From Allocatelliglobosispora scoriae (GTDB lineage: Bacteria > Actinomycetota > Actinomycetes > Mycobacteriales > Micromonosporaceae): a DNA stretch of 64,000 nucleotides. Positions 1 to 9,344 of the stretch are shown here, piece after piece. The notes beneath the pieces were generated by a model. That model had not been told where the DNA came from. It searched no databases and worked only from the letters and a program-made list of their open reading frames with translations. The stretch spans positions 2,503,001-2,567,000 of the forward strand of contig NZ_JACHMN010000002.1 in assembly GCF_014204945.1 (NCBI RefSeq). Direction: 5' to 3'. Position numbers and translations under genes: made by a program. Within the stretch, counting starts at the first letter, position 1. Each line of letters begins with the position of its first letter.

Positions 1-1
1 C

Positions 2-715
2 GCGCACACCGCCTCCGTCGCCTGGATGTACGCCTCGGTCCTCACCACCGCCGATGCCCGCTTCCCGATGCCGGAGCTGAAGGAGCAGGTCGACCGGACC
101 TCCGTCGACACCGTCGCGCACCTCAACGTCGCGGTGATGGAGGGCTATTACACCGAGCGCGACCAGCACGCCATCGCCGAGCGGCTCCGCTCCGACCTGG
201 CCGTCGTGCTGAAGCAGTGCGAGCAGCTCGACCCGGCCAAGCCGATGCGCTGGATCGGCTCGGCCAACGTCCCGCTCGCCGGCATGCTCGCCCACCTGCT
301 CAACGAGATCCTCGTGCACGGGCTCGACATCGCGAAGGCCATGGGGACCACCTGGGCGATCGACTCCGCCCAGACCGCGCACTTCTTCGAATTCTTCGTC
401 ATGAACATCGCGGGCGCCGACGCCGGGCACCTGCTCGACAACGACGAGCCGCCGAGCGACCGGCGGATCGCGGTCGAGTTCCGCTCGAAGTACACGACGG
501 CGGTGACGCTCGTCCTCCAGCACGGGCAGCTCTCCCGGGAGGAGCCCGGCGGCCCCACCGACGTCAAGATCTCATTCGACCCGACCACCCTCGACCTGAT
601 GATGTTCGGCCGGGTCAGCCAGGCGAGCTCCGTCCTGAGCGGGAAGGTCAAGGTCTGGGGGCGCCGCCCGTGGCTGCTGCCGGTCTTCCTCAAGACCGTC
701 CGCATGCCCAGCTGA
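2..715 (+). CDS. DinB/maleylpyruvate-isomerase-type protein with SCP2-like C-terminus, 5' truncated
   Basis: The frame is open to the left edge of the window and the usual N-terminal Trp/Asp-rich helix of this family is missing, so the true start lies outside. The segment ILVHGLDIAKAMG resembles the third metal-binding helix of mycothiol-dependent DinB proteins (maleylpyruvate isomerase family), and the last third looks like the small SCP2-like domain often fused to them. Family members use mycothiol or bind a metal, and most have unknown substrates. A shorter relative is encoded at 29043-29624. It ends about 80 bases before the next gene, so it may or may not belong to the cluster. Confidence 0.6.
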   Translation, partial: AHTASVAWMYASVLTTADARFPMPELKEQVDRTSVDTVAHLNVAVMEGYYTERDQHAIAERLRSDLAVVLKQCEQLDPAKPMRWIGSANVPLAGMLAHLLNEILVHGLDIAKAMGTTWAIDSAQTAHFFEFFVMNIAGADAGHLLDNDEPPSDRRIAVEFRSKYTTAVTLVLQHGQLSREEPGGPTDVKISFDPTTLDLMMFGRVSQASSVLSGKVKVWGRRPWLLPVFLKTVRMPS

Positions 716-717
716 TA

Positions 718-735
718 CGCAATCTGAGAGATGTC
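718..735 (+). promoter_or_regulatory. Putative cluster operator, site 1
   Basis: CGCAATCTGAGAGATGTC lies 62 bases upstream of the class III aminotransferase start. It is the most divergent of eight copies of an 18-nt element found in cluster intergenic regions, but it keeps the seven invariant positions (G2, C3, A4, T6, G13, T15, G16). Confidence 0.5.
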
Positions 736-796
736 CGGTTCTGCCCAAGGTGCCATTGTTTCTCCGAAACAGGAAACAGCATCCAGGAGTAGACAC

Positions 797-2161
797 GTGA
801 CGATATCCCTTTCCGCCACCGAGCTCGAGAACCTCGACCGGCGGCATGTCATCCACCCCCACCAGCGCCCCGACCGCCAGGACCGGCGCGTCATGGTCCG
901 CGGCCAGGGCTCGACGGTGTGGGACGCGGCCGGCCGTGACTTCCTCGACGCCCTCGGCGGCGGGATCTGGGTCGCCCAGGTCGGCCACGGCCGCACCGAG
1001 CTCGCCGAGGCGGCGAAGGAGCAGTCCCTCAGCCTCGCCCACTTCACGACGTTCTTCGAGTACACCAACGACAAGGCGGCCCGCCTCGCCGGACGCCTCG
1101 CCGCCCTGGCACCGGACCACATCAACCGGATGTACTTCACCAACTCCGGCTCCGAGGGTGTCGACACCGCGATCAAGCTGGCCCGGCTCTACCACCACCA
1201 CCGGGGCGAGTCGAGCCGCACCTGGATCCTCGCCCGGCACTACGGCTACCACGGCTCCTCCTACGGCAGCGGTACGGCGACCGGCATCCCGGACATGCAG
1301 GCCGCGGTCGGCCCCAACCTGCCCAACGTCGAGAAGCTCATGCCGCCCTACGCCTACCGGGCCGAGTTCTACGGCGGGCAGGACGTCACCGACTTCCTCA
1401 TCGCGGAGCTGACCGCGACGATCGAGCGCATCGGCGCCGAGAACATCGCCGCGATGATCGGCGAGCCCGTCCTCGGCGGCGGCGGCGTCATCGCTCCCCC
1501 GGCCGACTACTGGCCCCGCGTACGCGAGGTGCTCAGCAAGCACGGGATCCTGCTCATCGCCGACGAGGTCATCACGGCGTTCGGGCGGACCGGTGCCTGG
1601 TTCGACTCGGCGCAGCGGGGTATGCAGCCGGACCTCATCGTCACCGCCAAGGGCCTGACCAGCGGATACCAGCCGCTCGGCGCCGTACTCATGAGCGACG
1701 CGATCGGCGAGACCGTCCCCGCGATCGGCGGCAGCTTCTTCCACGGCCACACCTACGCCGGCCACCCGGTCGCCTGCGCCGTGGCCCTGGCCAACCTCGA
1801 CATCATCGAGAGCGAGGGCCTGCTGGACCGGTCGCTGAAGATCGGTGCGGGGTTCCGCTCCGGCCTCGCCGCGGCGGCGGACCTGCCCACCGTCGGCGAC
1901 GTACGCGTCGAGGGCGCCACCGTCGGCATCGAGCTCGTCACCGACAAGGCGACCCGCGAGTCGCTGCCGCCGGACCTGGCCCTCGCGGTCGCCGACGAGC
2001 TCTACTACAACCACGGCATCCTGACCCGCAACTACGGCGCGACGCTGGTCCTCTCGCCGCCGCTGGTCTTCACCGACGAGGAGACCGCCCGCACGTCGGC
2101 GGCGCTCACCGAGGTGCTGGCCCGCGTCGACATCGAGGGCTGCCGGATCGCCCCCTGCTAG
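797..2161 (+). CDS. Class III (omega) PLP aminotransferase
   Basis: A 454-residue fold-type I PLP enzyme of the class III family (aspartate aminotransferase family protein, omega-transaminase-like). The motif [16 protein letters not shown] carries the Schiff-base lysine, and [11 protein letters not shown] is the cofactor-binding Asp region. The GTG at 797 is chosen because AGGAG lies seven bases upstream. An ATG 66 bases earlier has no ribosome binding site. Class III enzymes usually act on omega-amino acids or amine donors, so this is not the typical DegT-type sugar aminotransferase. Its link to the cluster rests on the operator-like element just upstream. A perfect hairpin follows the gene. 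The substrate is unknown. Confidence 0.85.
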   Translation: MTISLSATELENLDRRHVIHPHQRPDRQDRRVMVRGQGSTVWDAAGRDFLDALGGGIWVAQVGHGRTELAEAAKEQSLSLAHFTTFFEYTNDKAARLAGRLAALAPDHINRMYFTNSGSEGVDTAIKLARLYHHHRGESSRTWILARHYGYHGSSYGSGTATGIPDMQAAVGPNLPNVEKLMPPYAYRAEFYGGQDVTDFLIAELTATIERIGAENIAAMIGEPVLGGGGVIAPPADYWPRVREVLSKHGILLIADEVITAFGRTGAWFDSAQRGMQPDLIVTAKGLTSGYQPLGAVLMSDAIGETVPAIGGSFFHGHTYAGHPVACAVALANLDIIESEGLLDRSLKIGAGFRSGLAAAADLPTVGDVRVEGATVGIELVTDKATRESLPPDLALAVADELYYNHGILTRNYGATLVLSPPLVFTDEETARTSAALTEVLARVDIEGCRIAPC

Positions 2162-2177
2162 GCGGCGCTTCCACCTC

Positions 2178-2210
2178 CGGGCGCCCGGGACGACTCGTCC
2201 CGGGCGCCCG
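2178..2210. terminator. Perfect hairpin after the aminotransferase
   Basis: Arms CGGGCGCCCGGGACGA and TCGTCCCGGGCGCCCG meet with almost no loop, between the convergent genes ending at 2161 and 2254. It probably terminates both. Confidence 0.75.
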
Positions 2211-2226
2211 CGCCGTCCCACCCCCT

Positions 2227-2251
2227 GTCACGTTGTGCAGCAAAGCGTGAC
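2227..2251. repeat. Family A palindromic element, single unit
   Basis: GTCACG...CGTGAC flanks TTGTGCAGCAAAG. It is a single unit of a dispersed repeat whose paired units occur at 34199, 43880, 55798 and 57342. It abuts the stop codon of the convergent Nudix gene. Confidence 0.7.
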
Positions 2252-2253
2252 GG

Positions 2254-2781
2254 CTACCGCTCGCCGGACAGAATCGTGAGCAGGGCGACGAGGGTGGTGG
2301 ACTCGGTGATGTGGCCCTTGTCGATGAGGCGGGGCACGTCGGCGAGCGGGACCCACTCGATCCGCTCGGCCTCGAAGCCGTGCGCGGGTGGCCCGGAGTA
2401 ACCGGCGGGCTCACCGCGGAAGAGGTGGTGCCGGGCGGCGAAGAGGCCGGGCATCGGCTGCATCCGCAGGATCGGGCGCATCGGCAGCCGGGGCAGCCAG
2501 CCGGTCTCCTCCTCCACCTCGCGCGCGGCCGCGGCGGCCGGGTCCTCGCCCGGCTCGACCGCGCCGCCGGGAACCTCCCAGCCCCACGTGTCGGTGATGA
2601 AGCGGTGCCGCCACAGCAGCAGCGCCCGGCCGCCCTCGACGAGGACGGCGTGGGCGCCATCGGCCGCCTCGATCAGCCGGTGGTCCAGCCGCCTGCCGTC
2701 GGGCAGTTCGACGTCGGCGGTGCGCAGACGCACCCATTGATCCTGATAGAGCGTTCGCGCCGACCGGACGGTCCACCGCAT
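2254..2781 (-). CDS. Nudix hydrolase, ADP-ribose pyrophosphatase-like
   Basis: A 175-residue protein with a complete Nudix box (GGAVEPGEDP followed by REVEEETGW), which binds the catalytic divalent metals. The layout, with an N-terminal beta domain (LYQDQWVRLRT) before the box, fits the ADP-ribose or sugar-nucleotide pyrophosphatase group. Start 2781 is preferred over the ATG 33 bases upstream because AGGAG sits at the right distance. It is most likely a housekeeping gene. It carries no operator copy, so membership in the biosynthetic cluster is not supported. Confidence 0.88.
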   Translation of the reverse strand: MRWTVRSARTLYQDQWVRLRTADVELPDGRRLDHRLIEAADGAHAVLVEGGRALLLWRHRFITDTWGWEVPGGAVEPGEDPAAAAAREVEEETGWLPRLPMRPILRMQPMPGLFAARHHLFRGEPAGYSGPPAHGFEAERIEWVPLADVPRLIDKGHITESTTLVALLTILSGER

Positions 2782-3352
2782 GCCTGCTCCTGTCGACCGT
2801 GGGGCGCACGGCACGCACCAGCTCCACGATCGCGTGCCATGGTTGCCCGTTGCAACCTCGATATTGTCGTCTCGATCAGCTGAGTTTCAAAATACTACTG
2901 ACCTGTGCGTCTATAAATAAATATTGACCAGCCTCGCAAGACTGCCTATCGTCGTGCGTATTGGCAGCAGAAAAGCTCAGTCCCTCAAGGACATCGCTCA
3001 GCACGATCGACACCACGGCCGGGGGGCCGGCCGCGGTTGTCGTGATTCACCCGGAGATCACCGGGCGCGCCCTTCGGGGCCGACCGGGTGTCGCCTCAGA
3101 TCGCACGTGCGAAGGTGCGGCGCGGCGGCACGGATGCCACGGTCTTGGGGAGCGTTGACGCGTACCACCTGATGATCTTGATTTGGTGGCGCGACTGCCG
3201 CGTGACGGCGGCAGCTCAACGCGCTCCCGGACCTGGTCGGCGGCTTTTTTTCGCCGAAACCGGGTGATGGTGATGAGTTTTGAGCCGGATCGCCGTCATA
3301 CCTAATGAGTCGCACTGACGCCGTGCGGCCCGACGACGAGAGGACCGTAACA
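2782..3352. other. 571-base non-coding region with an AT-rich segment
   Basis: No convincing gene lies between the divergent Nudix and MFS genes. Positions 2870-2930 are unusually AT-rich for this window. CGCAC-N8-GTGCG at 3102-3119 weakly resembles the cluster operator but lacks its conserved TCGANGAG centre. The short frames here lack coding character. Confidence 0.6.
2924..2952 (+). promoter_or_regulatory. Candidate sigma-70-type promoter
   Basis: TTGACC, a 17-base spacer and TATCGT fit a housekeeping-type -35/-10 pair. It lies about 400 bases before the MFS start, so it implies a long leader or an alternative role. Confidence 0.4.
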
Positions 3353-4933
3353 ATGACGATGGTTGACGCGCCGCCCAAGGCCGGGCGGCGGGAGTGGATC
3401 GCGCTGGCCATCCTGTGCCTGCCCACTCTGCTCACGACGGTTGACATCAGCATCCTTTTCCTGGCCCTGCCGCACATCAGCGCGGACCTGGGCACCGGAC
3501 CGACCGCGCAGCTCTGGGTCACGGACATCTACGGCTTCATGATCGCCGGCTTCCTGATCACGATGGGCACCCTGGGCGACCGCATCGGTCACCGCACGGT
3601 GCTCCTGTCGGGTGCCGCCGGATTCATCGTCGCGTCGCTGCTCGCGGCGTACTCGACCTCGACGCCGATGCTGTTCGTCGCCCGGGCCCTGCTCGGCATC
3701 GCCGCGGCCACGGTCATGCCGTCGGTGCTGGCGCTGATCAGCCGGATGTTCAAGGACCCGAAGCAGATGGGTGCCGCCTTCGGCATCTGGGGCTCGTCGA
3801 TCATGCTCGGCGTCATCCTCGGCCCGGTCTTCGGTGGCCTGCTGCTGAACTCGTTCTGGTGGGGCTCCATGTTCCTCATGGGCATCCCGATCATGGCGCT
3901 GCTGCTCATCACGGGCCCGAAGCTGCTCCCGAGCTCGCGTAACCCGCAGGCCGCCAAGCTCGACGTGCTGAGCCTGGTGCTGTCCCTCACCGCGATCCTG
4001 CCCTTCATCTACGGACTGAAGGAGATCGCCCGCAGCGGCTGGGCCATCACGCCGCTGATCGGGATCGCGGTCGGCATCGCCTCCACCGTGCTCTTCCTGT
4101 CGCGCCAGCGCAGCCTGGCCAACCCGATGCTGGACCTGAAGCTGTTCGGCAACCCCGCCGTCAGCGCGGTCGTGATCTTCGGCCTGCTCGTCGGATTCAT
4201 CCTCGGTGGCCAGGGCCTCGTGATCGCGCTCTACCTGCAGATGGTCGAGGGCCTGTCCCCGCTGCAGGTCGGTCTCTGGCTGCTGGTCCCCGCGATCGGC
4301 ATGATCGTGGGCGGCAACGCCGGCCCGGCGATCGCCCGCAACGTGCGGCCCGCTTACGTCATGGCGGGCGGCGTGACGATCTCGGCGATCGGCTGCCTGC
4401 TGCTCACCCAGGTCGACCCGGCCTCCAGCATCGCGCTGGTCCTGATCGGCATGGGCATCACCTTCCTGGGCAACACCCCCGGTGGCACGCTCGGCAACTT
4501 CCTGATGATGTCGTCGGTGCCGCCGGAGAAGGCCGGCACCGCCGGTTCGCTCTCCTCGACGGGCGGTGAGCTCGGCATCGCGCTGGGCGTCGCCATCACC
4601 GGCAGCATCGCCACCGCCGTCTACCAGGGCGCCGTGACCGTTCCGGCCGGTGTCCCGGCCGAGGCGGGCGACAGCATCGCCGAGGCCACCGTCGCCGCGT
4701 CGAAGGTCGACCCGGCCCTCGCCGGACAGCTGCTCGACTCGGCGAAGGACGCCTTCACCAGCGCGCTGCACACGGTCGGCGTGGTCAACGCGGTGCTCTT
4801 CCTCGCCCTCGCCGGGCTGGTGCTGGCGAAGCTCCGCTTCGCCCCGCCGATGGGCGGCGGCGCGCCGGGCATGCCGCCGGCGGAGACGCCGATGGACGAC
4901 GCCATCGAGCCGGAGAAGGTCGCGGCCAGCTAA
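3353..4933 (+). CDS. MFS multidrug efflux transporter, DHA2 (14-TM) family
   Basis: A 526-residue integral membrane protein with a first helix ending LTTVDISILFLALP and the motif-A-like LGDRIGHRTVLL after helix 2. About 14 hydrophobic segments place it in the DHA2 proton-coupled drug exporters (the QacA/LmrB type used for self-resistance in enediyne clusters). The ATG at 3353 has GAGAGG upstream. The ATG at 3305 has no site. A paralogue with the same layout is encoded at 31245-32765. The likely role is export of the enediyne or an intermediate, inferred from context. It is followed by a strong terminator. Confidence 0.88.
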   Translation: MTMVDAPPKAGRREWIALAILCLPTLLTTVDISILFLALPHISADLGTGPTAQLWVTDIYGFMIAGFLITMGTLGDRIGHRTVLLSGAAGFIVASLLAAYSTSTPMLFVARALLGIAAATVMPSVLALISRMFKDPKQMGAAFGIWGSSIMLGVILGPVFGGLLLNSFWWGSMFLMGIPIMALLLITGPKLLPSSRNPQAAKLDVLSLVLSLTAILPFIYGLKEIARSGWAITPLIGIAVGIASTVLFLSRQRSLANPMLDLKLFGNPAVSAVVIFGLLVGFILGGQGLVIALYLQMVEGLSPLQVGLWLLVPAIGMIVGGNAGPAIARNVRPAYVMAGGVTISAIGCLLLTQVDPASSIALVLIGMGITFLGNTPGGTLGNFLMMSSVPPEKAGTAGSLSSTGGELGIALGVAITGSIATAVYQGAVTVPAGVPAEAGDSIAEATVAASKVDPALAGQLLDSAKDAFTSALHTVGVVNAVLFLALAGLVLAKLRFAPPMGGGAPGMPPAETPMDDAIEPEKVAAS

Positions 4934-4946
4934 TCCCCACCAGGGC

Positions 4947-4985
4947 CATCACCCCCGATCGCGGACGCCGCGGTCGGGGGTGATG
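4947..4985. terminator. Rho-independent-type hairpin after MFS gene
   Basis: An inverted repeat of about 17 bases per arm (CATCACCCCCGATCGCGG against its near-complement) begins 14 bases after the stop codon. Confidence 0.8.
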
Positions 4986-5077
4986 TGTTTCCGGGAATCG
5001 AGCTATTCGGACATACAGGGTGTTTATGGCATAATGCTCTTGTCATGGCATAGCCCGCTGTATGGAAGGACTCCACC

Positions 5078-5458
5078 ATGGATTGGAAGCTCGAACTGGT
5101 GCCGATTCCGGTCGCCGACGTCGACCGCGCGAAGGCGTTCTACGCCGATCAGGTCGGCTTCACCGTGGACCACGACCACAACATCAACGACGAGCTGCGC
5201 ATCGTCCAGCTCACGCCGCCGGGATCGGGCTGCTCGATCCTGCTGAGCAAGGGTGTCATCGACACGAAGCCCGGCTCGATCCAGAACGTGCACATCGTCG
5301 TCAACGACATCGAAACGGCCCGCGCCTCGCTCATCGAGCGAGGCGTGGACGTCAGCGAGGTGAAGAAGATGAGCCCCGAGGACGGCGGCACCTTCGTCTT
5401 CTTCAGCGACCCGGACGGCAACAGCTGGGCCGTCCAGGAGATGCGCAACCGGGTCTGA
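5078..5458 (+). CDS. VOC/glyoxalase-fold protein
   Basis: A 126-residue single VOC domain. N-terminal VPIPVADVDRAKAFYADQVGF and C-terminal FFSDPDGNSWAVQEM are typical of bleomycin-resistance/glyoxalase-like proteins. VOC proteins in enediyne clusters can bind the drug or act as metal-dependent enzymes, so a sequestration role is possible but unproven. GGAAGGA precedes the ATG. The upstream segment 4999-5050 is AT-richer than its surroundings and probably holds the promoter. The gene converges with the sugar nucleotide operon and stops only 14 bases from it. Confidence 0.8.
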   Translation: MDWKLELVPIPVADVDRAKAFYADQVGFTVDHDHNINDELRIVQLTPPGSGCSILLSKGVIDTKPGSIQNVHIVVNDIETARASLIERGVDVSEVKKMSPEDGGTFVFFSDPDGNSWAVQEMRNRV

Positions 5459-5472
5459 CCCCGGCGGGGAGA

Positions 5473-6465
5473 TCAGGCGGCGCCGCTGTCGGGCAGCGCC
5501 AGCCACCACGGGTTGGCCCGGGCCCACTCGATCGTCTTGGCGAGACCCTGCTCCAAGGACGTGTCGCAGCTCCAGCCGAGCTTCTCGCGGGCCTTGGTGT
5601 TGTCGGGGATGCGCCGCAGCAGGTCCTGGTACGCCGGACCGAGCTTCTCGGCCGTGTTGACCGCCACCAGGGCCTCGTCGAAACCGGTGAGCTTGGCGAT
5701 CATGTTGACCGCCTCACCGACCGTGGTCTCCTGCATGTTGCCGATATTGAAGACGTCACCGACGGCATCCGGGCTCGCCGCTGCGAGCAGGGTGCCGTCG
5801 ATGGCGTCGGCGATGTAGGTGAAGCTGCGGGTCTGCTGCCCCTCGTCGTAGACGACCGGTGCGAGCCCGTTGAGCGCCCGGTGCACCGTGCGACTGACCA
5901 CATAGGCCGGCCGCTGCCGGGGGCCGTACGCGTTGAAGTAGCGCACCACCGTGGCGGCGAGCCCGTGCTGCCGGGCGAAGGCGAAGGTGAGGTGCTCGCT
6001 CAGCGCCTTGCTCGACGAGTAGGTCCAGCGGTCCGCCGTCGTCGGCCCGAGGACCCGGTCGTCCTCCTCCCGCCACGGCACGGCCGGGTTCTTGCCGAAG
6101 ACCTCGCTCGTGCTCGCCACCACGACCCGGGTGCCGGCGACGGTGGCGAGGTCGAGCACGTTGCGGGTCCCGGTGAAGTTGATGTCGATGACGTCGAGCG
6201 GGCGGGCCAGGTACTGATCCACCCCGACGACGGCGGCGAGGTGGTAGACGACATCCACCCCGGACCGGATCACCTCGGCGAGGCGGACGGTGTCGCGGAT
6301 GTCGCCCGAGACGAAGCGCGCGTGCTCGCGAGCGAGCGCCTGATCCGCCGGTGGCGCCACGCCATCGAAGATGGTCACCTCGTCGCCCTGGGCGATGAGC
6401 CGTTCCACCAGGTGGCTGCCGATGAAACCGCAGCCGCCGGTGACCACTACTCGGGACACGCTCAC
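5473..6465 (-). CDS. NDP-sugar decarboxylase/epimerase, UDP-glucuronate decarboxylase-like
   Basis: A 330-residue extended short-chain dehydrogenase: VVVTGGCGFIGSH is the NAD-binding glycine loop and YSSSKALSEH holds the catalytic Tyr-X3-Lys. With the adjacent nucleotide-sugar dehydrogenase it most likely converts UDP-glucuronate to UDP-xylose or its 4-keto form, the entry to aminopentoses in calicheamicin- and maduropeptin-type pathways. The GTG at 6465 overlaps the upstream stop (GTGA), indicating translational coupling. UDP-glucose 4-epimerase is the main alternative assignment. Confidence 0.8.
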   Translation of the reverse strand: MSVSRVVVTGGCGFIGSHLVERLIAQGDEVTIFDGVAPPADQALAREHARFVSGDIRDTVRLAEVIRSGVDVVYHLAAVVGVDQYLARPLDVIDINFTGTRNVLDLATVAGTRVVVASTSEVFGKNPAVPWREEDDRVLGPTTADRWTYSSSKALSEHLTFAFARQHGLAATVVRYFNAYGPRQRPAYVVSRTVHRALNGLAPVVYDEGQQTRSFTYIADAIDGTLLAAASPDAVGDVFNIGNMQETTVGEAVNMIAKLTGFDEALVAVNTAEKLGPAYQDLLRRIPDNTKAREKLGWSCDTSLEQGLAKTIEWARANPWWLALPDSGAA

Positions 6466-7805
6466 CGTCCGATTCCTCGATAGTTGTAACCCAGCCCGCG
6501 CAGCATCGAGATCTTCTCCTTGGAGTAGTAGGCCCGCCCGTCGAGGATCGAACACGAGTCGGCGACGGGCAGCGCGGCGAAGTCGATGGCCTCGAACTCC
6601 CGATGGTGGGCCAGGATGGCGAGGCAATCGGCACCCTTCACCGCCTCGTCGAGGGTGGCCGCGGGCAGGATGCCCAGCAGCGCCTTCGCCTGATCCGGGT
6701 CGACGAGCGGGTCGTGCGCGCGTACGGTGACGCCCGCCTTGACCAGCGCCGCGATGACACCGAGCGTCGGGGTGGCCCGCAGGTCGCCCGTGTTGTTCTT
6801 GAAGGCCAGGCCCAGCACCGCGACCGTCGCCGTGGCGGGGTCCTTTCCGGCCTCGGCGAGCTGGTCGAGGATGAGCTGCGCCGTGTAGTCGGGCATCCCC
6901 GCGTTGACCTCGCGGCCGACCCGGGTGGTGTGGATCTCCAGGCCCTTACGGCCCGCCGACTGCCAGACCATCCACGGATCCTTGGTGAGGCAGGAGCCGC
7001 CCACCCCGACGCTCGGCGTGAGGATGTTGACGTTGCCCTTGCCCTTGGGGATGGAGTTCGCCGCCGAGATGACGTCGAGCACGTCCACGTCGAAGAGCGC
7101 GCAGAACTTCGCGAGCTCGTTGGCGAGCGCGATGTTCAGGTCGATCCACCAGTTGTCGGCGAGCTTGATGATCTCGGCGGCCTCCGAGGAGTCCTGCGGG
7201 ATCACGCGGACGTTGAGGGCCTGCTTCCAGAACTCCGCCGCGATCGCGGTGCACTCGGGAGTCAGGCCGCCCACGACGATGGGGAAGGTGCGCAGCTCGG
7301 CCAGGGCGGTGCCCTCGGCGAGCCGCTCCGGCGTGAAAGCCAGGTGGAAGTCGGTGCCGGCGGTCAGCCCGCTCGCCTCCAGCAGCTCGCGGACCAGGCC
7401 CTTGGTCGTCCCGGGCGGCACGGTGCTCTTCAGCACGATGAGCTGCCCGGCCCGGATGTACCTCGCCAGCGACTCCGACGCGCCCCGCAACTGGCGGTCG
7501 GCGAGTGATCCGTCGTCGTTCACCGGCGTACCGACGGCGATCAGGACCACATCGGCGGCCGAGATCGCCGCGTAGTCGGTGGTGACGCGCAGCTTGCCGC
7601 TGGCGATCACGGGAAGGATCGTCTCGCTCAGCTCGGCCTCGCGGAATCGACAGTAGCCGTTGTTCAATTCATCGATCAGGCGGGAATCGGCATCGACGCC
7701 GACGACATCCAGCCCTCGGTCGGCGAGCGTCGCGGCTATGCACGACCCGACGTATCCCAGGCCGATCACGGCGACGGTCCTGAACTCCTGCACGATTGGC
7801 TCCAT
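6462..7805 (-). CDS. ugd: UDP-glucose 6-dehydrogenase (nucleotide-sugar dehydrogenase)
   Basis: A 447-residue enzyme with an N-terminal Rossmann loop VAVIGLGYVGSCIA and the catalytic cysteine in VGVGGSCLTKDPW. It oxidises C6 of an NDP-hexose to the uronate using NAD. Paired with the coupled decarboxylase downstream, UDP-glucose is the likely substrate, although the family also includes UDP-ManNAc dehydrogenases. The ATG at 7805 is given as start. A GTG at 7793 has a better-spaced GGAG and could be the true start. Its promoter is in the divergent region shared with the salicylate operon, which holds an operator copy. Confidence 0.85.
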   Translation of the reverse strand: MEPIVQEFRTVAVIGLGYVGSCIAATLADRGLDVVGVDADSRLIDELNNGYCRFREAELSETILPVIASGKLRVTTDYAAISAADVVLIAVGTPVNDDGSLADRQLRGASESLARYIRAGQLIVLKSTVPPGTTKGLVRELLEASGLTAGTDFHLAFTPERLAEGTALAELRTFPIVVGGLTPECTAIAAEFWKQALNVRVIPQDSSEAAEIIKLADNWWIDLNIALANELAKFCALFDVDVLDVISAANSIPKGKGNVNILTPSVGVGGSCLTKDPWMVWQSAGRKGLEIHTTRVGREVNAGMPDYTAQLILDQLAEAGKDPATATVAVLGLAFKNNTGDLRATPTLGVIAALVKAGVTVRAHDPLVDPDQAKALLGILPAATLDEAVKGADCLAILAHHREFEAIDFAALPVADSCSILDGRAYYSKEKISMLRGLGYNYRGIGR

Positions 7806-8271
7806 TGGCTCGTCGGGGTCGTGTCGTGAGCGCTCGATCGACGTTTGCGGGCGGCGTTGGGAACGGGCCGTCATCGCCCGCCGGAGCCCAGGCGGTCAGC
7901 GACCCGCTCCATGCCCGTCGTCGCCAGGCGCAGCCGCGCGCTCCTGACACGACATCTGCGTCCATCGTTGATCTCGGCCCATCCGGTCGCATCTCCCACG
8001 TTGCGGATGGGCTGACTCACGAATCGGTTTCTCGCGAGTTGCCACAGGTCACAAGCCTCTCGGTTGCGCATTCGAGGAGGTGCGCCGGGCAATTGACGTG
8101 ATCATGCTTGGCGATGTCGTCGCGTCAGGAGCGACGGCTCGCGAGCGGTAGAGGGCTGGATCATCCAAGGGCCGCAGTCATCGACGGCAGCGCCCACCGG
8201 TAGCGGCCAGGGTCGTGGACGCAGGTGGAACATCCGGTCCTTCGCTCGCCTTCCACCTGCGGAGGAGATCC
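7806..8271. other. 466-base divergent promoter region
   Basis: No gene is supported here. It separates the leftward sugar-nucleotide operon from the rightward salicylate operon and contains operator site 2. I see no good -35/-10 pair. Confidence 0.65.
8067..8084 (+). promoter_or_regulatory. Putative cluster operator, site 2
   Basis: CGCATTCGAGGAGGTGCG, with near-perfect arms CGCAT/GTGCG. It lies 187 bases before the methyltransferase start and about 260 bases from the divergent dehydrogenase start. Confidence 0.6.
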
Positions 8272-9339
8272 ATGGCCACCAGCGGCAATGTCACCGTCAC
8301 GGACGCCGACTACCTGCGGCTCATCATTCACGGTACGACCGCCTTCGAGCTGCTGCGGACAGGGCTGGAGTTCGACCTCTTCGAGCGCCTGGAGAAGGCC
8401 GGCGGGATGGACCTCGCCGAGGTCGCCGCGGCGATCGGCGTCGAGGAGCAGCCCGCGCGCGTACTCCTGCTCGGGTTGACCTCCATCCTGCTGTTGGAGA
8501 AGCAGGGCGACAAGTACGTCAACAGCGCCATGGCGAAGCGGAAGCTGCTGCGCGAGGGCGAGCGCTTCCTCGGACCGCTGATCGACATCCAGGCGAAGAT
8601 CATCAATGCCAGCCTCGTCGACTTCGCCGAGTCCATGCGCCAGAACACCAACGTCGGCCTGCGCCACGTCCAGGGCGAGGGCACCACCCTCTACGAGCGG
8701 CTCGTCTCCACCCCGGATCTGCAGAAGGTCTTCTACGACAACATGGGCGACGCGTCGGCACGGGCCTTCGCGCAGATCCTGGACCGCTACGACTTCTCCG
8801 GATCCCGCCGGGCGATCGACATCGGCGGCGGTGACGGGACCAACAGCCTGGAGCTGGCCCGCCGTTACCCCGAGCTGTCGGTGACCGTCTTCGACCAGGA
8901 GAGTGTCACCCGCCTCGCAGCCGACCGCATCGAGGACCCAGATCTGCGCCGCCGCGTCACCTTCCACCCCGGTGACCTCTTCGAGACCCCTCTGCCGACC
9001 GGTGCCGACACGATCCTCTTCTTCCACATCTTCGAGATCTGGTCGCTGGAGCGCAACACCGAGCTGCTGCGCAAGTGCTACGAGGCGCTGGAGCCCGGCG
9101 GGGTCTGCCTCGTCTACAACTTCGTCTCCAACGACGAGGGCACCGGCTCGATGAGCGCCGGGCTCGTCTCGCCGTACTTCCTGGCGCTCGCCTCCGGTGA
9201 GGGCATGACCTACTCCCCCAACGACATGGAGAAGTCGGTCCGCGACGCCGGGTTCACCGAGGTCGAGCGTTATCAGGACATGGGCTTCAGCCACACCCTC
9301 GTCGTCGGCCGCAAGACCGCCGCTCCGTCCGGGCGGTAA
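8272..9339 (+). CDS. SAM methyltransferase, MdpB1/NcsB1-like
   Basis: A 355-residue class I methyltransferase of the plant-type O-methyltransferase fold: an N-terminal winged-helix dimerisation region, then the SAM motif AIDIGGGDGTNSLELA. GGAGGAG precedes the ATG at 8272. It is the first gene of an operon with the iterative PKS and the CoA ligase. The same trio makes the aromatic acid in maduropeptin (a C-methyltransferase acting on 6-methylsalicylyl-CoA) and neocarzinostatin (an O-methyltransferase). With a single MSAS-type PKS, C-methylation to 3,6-dimethylsalicylyl-CoA is the better guess here, but O-methylation cannot be excluded from sequence. Confidence 0.85.
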   Translation: MATSGNVTVTDADYLRLIIHGTTAFELLRTGLEFDLFERLEKAGGMDLAEVAAAIGVEEQPARVLLLGLTSILLLEKQGDKYVNSAMAKRKLLREGERFLGPLIDIQAKIINASLVDFAESMRQNTNVGLRHVQGEGTTLYERLVSTPDLQKVFYDNMGDASARAFAQILDRYDFSGSRRAIDIGGGDGTNSLELARRYPELSVTVFDQESVTRLAADRIEDPDLRRRVTFHPGDLFETPLPTGADTILFFHIFEIWSLERNTELLRKCYEALEPGGVCLVYNFVSNDEGTGSMSAGLVSPYFLALASGEGMTYSPNDMEKSVRDAGFTEVERYQDMGFSHTLVVGRKTAAPSGR

Positions 9340-9344
9340 CGGCG

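Noticed and set aside
3102-3119. CGCAC-N8-GTGCG upstream of the MFS gene as an operator
   Set aside because: The arms pair, but the conserved TCGANGAG centre is absent and the match includes an internal CGCACGTGCG palindrome, so it is likely chance.
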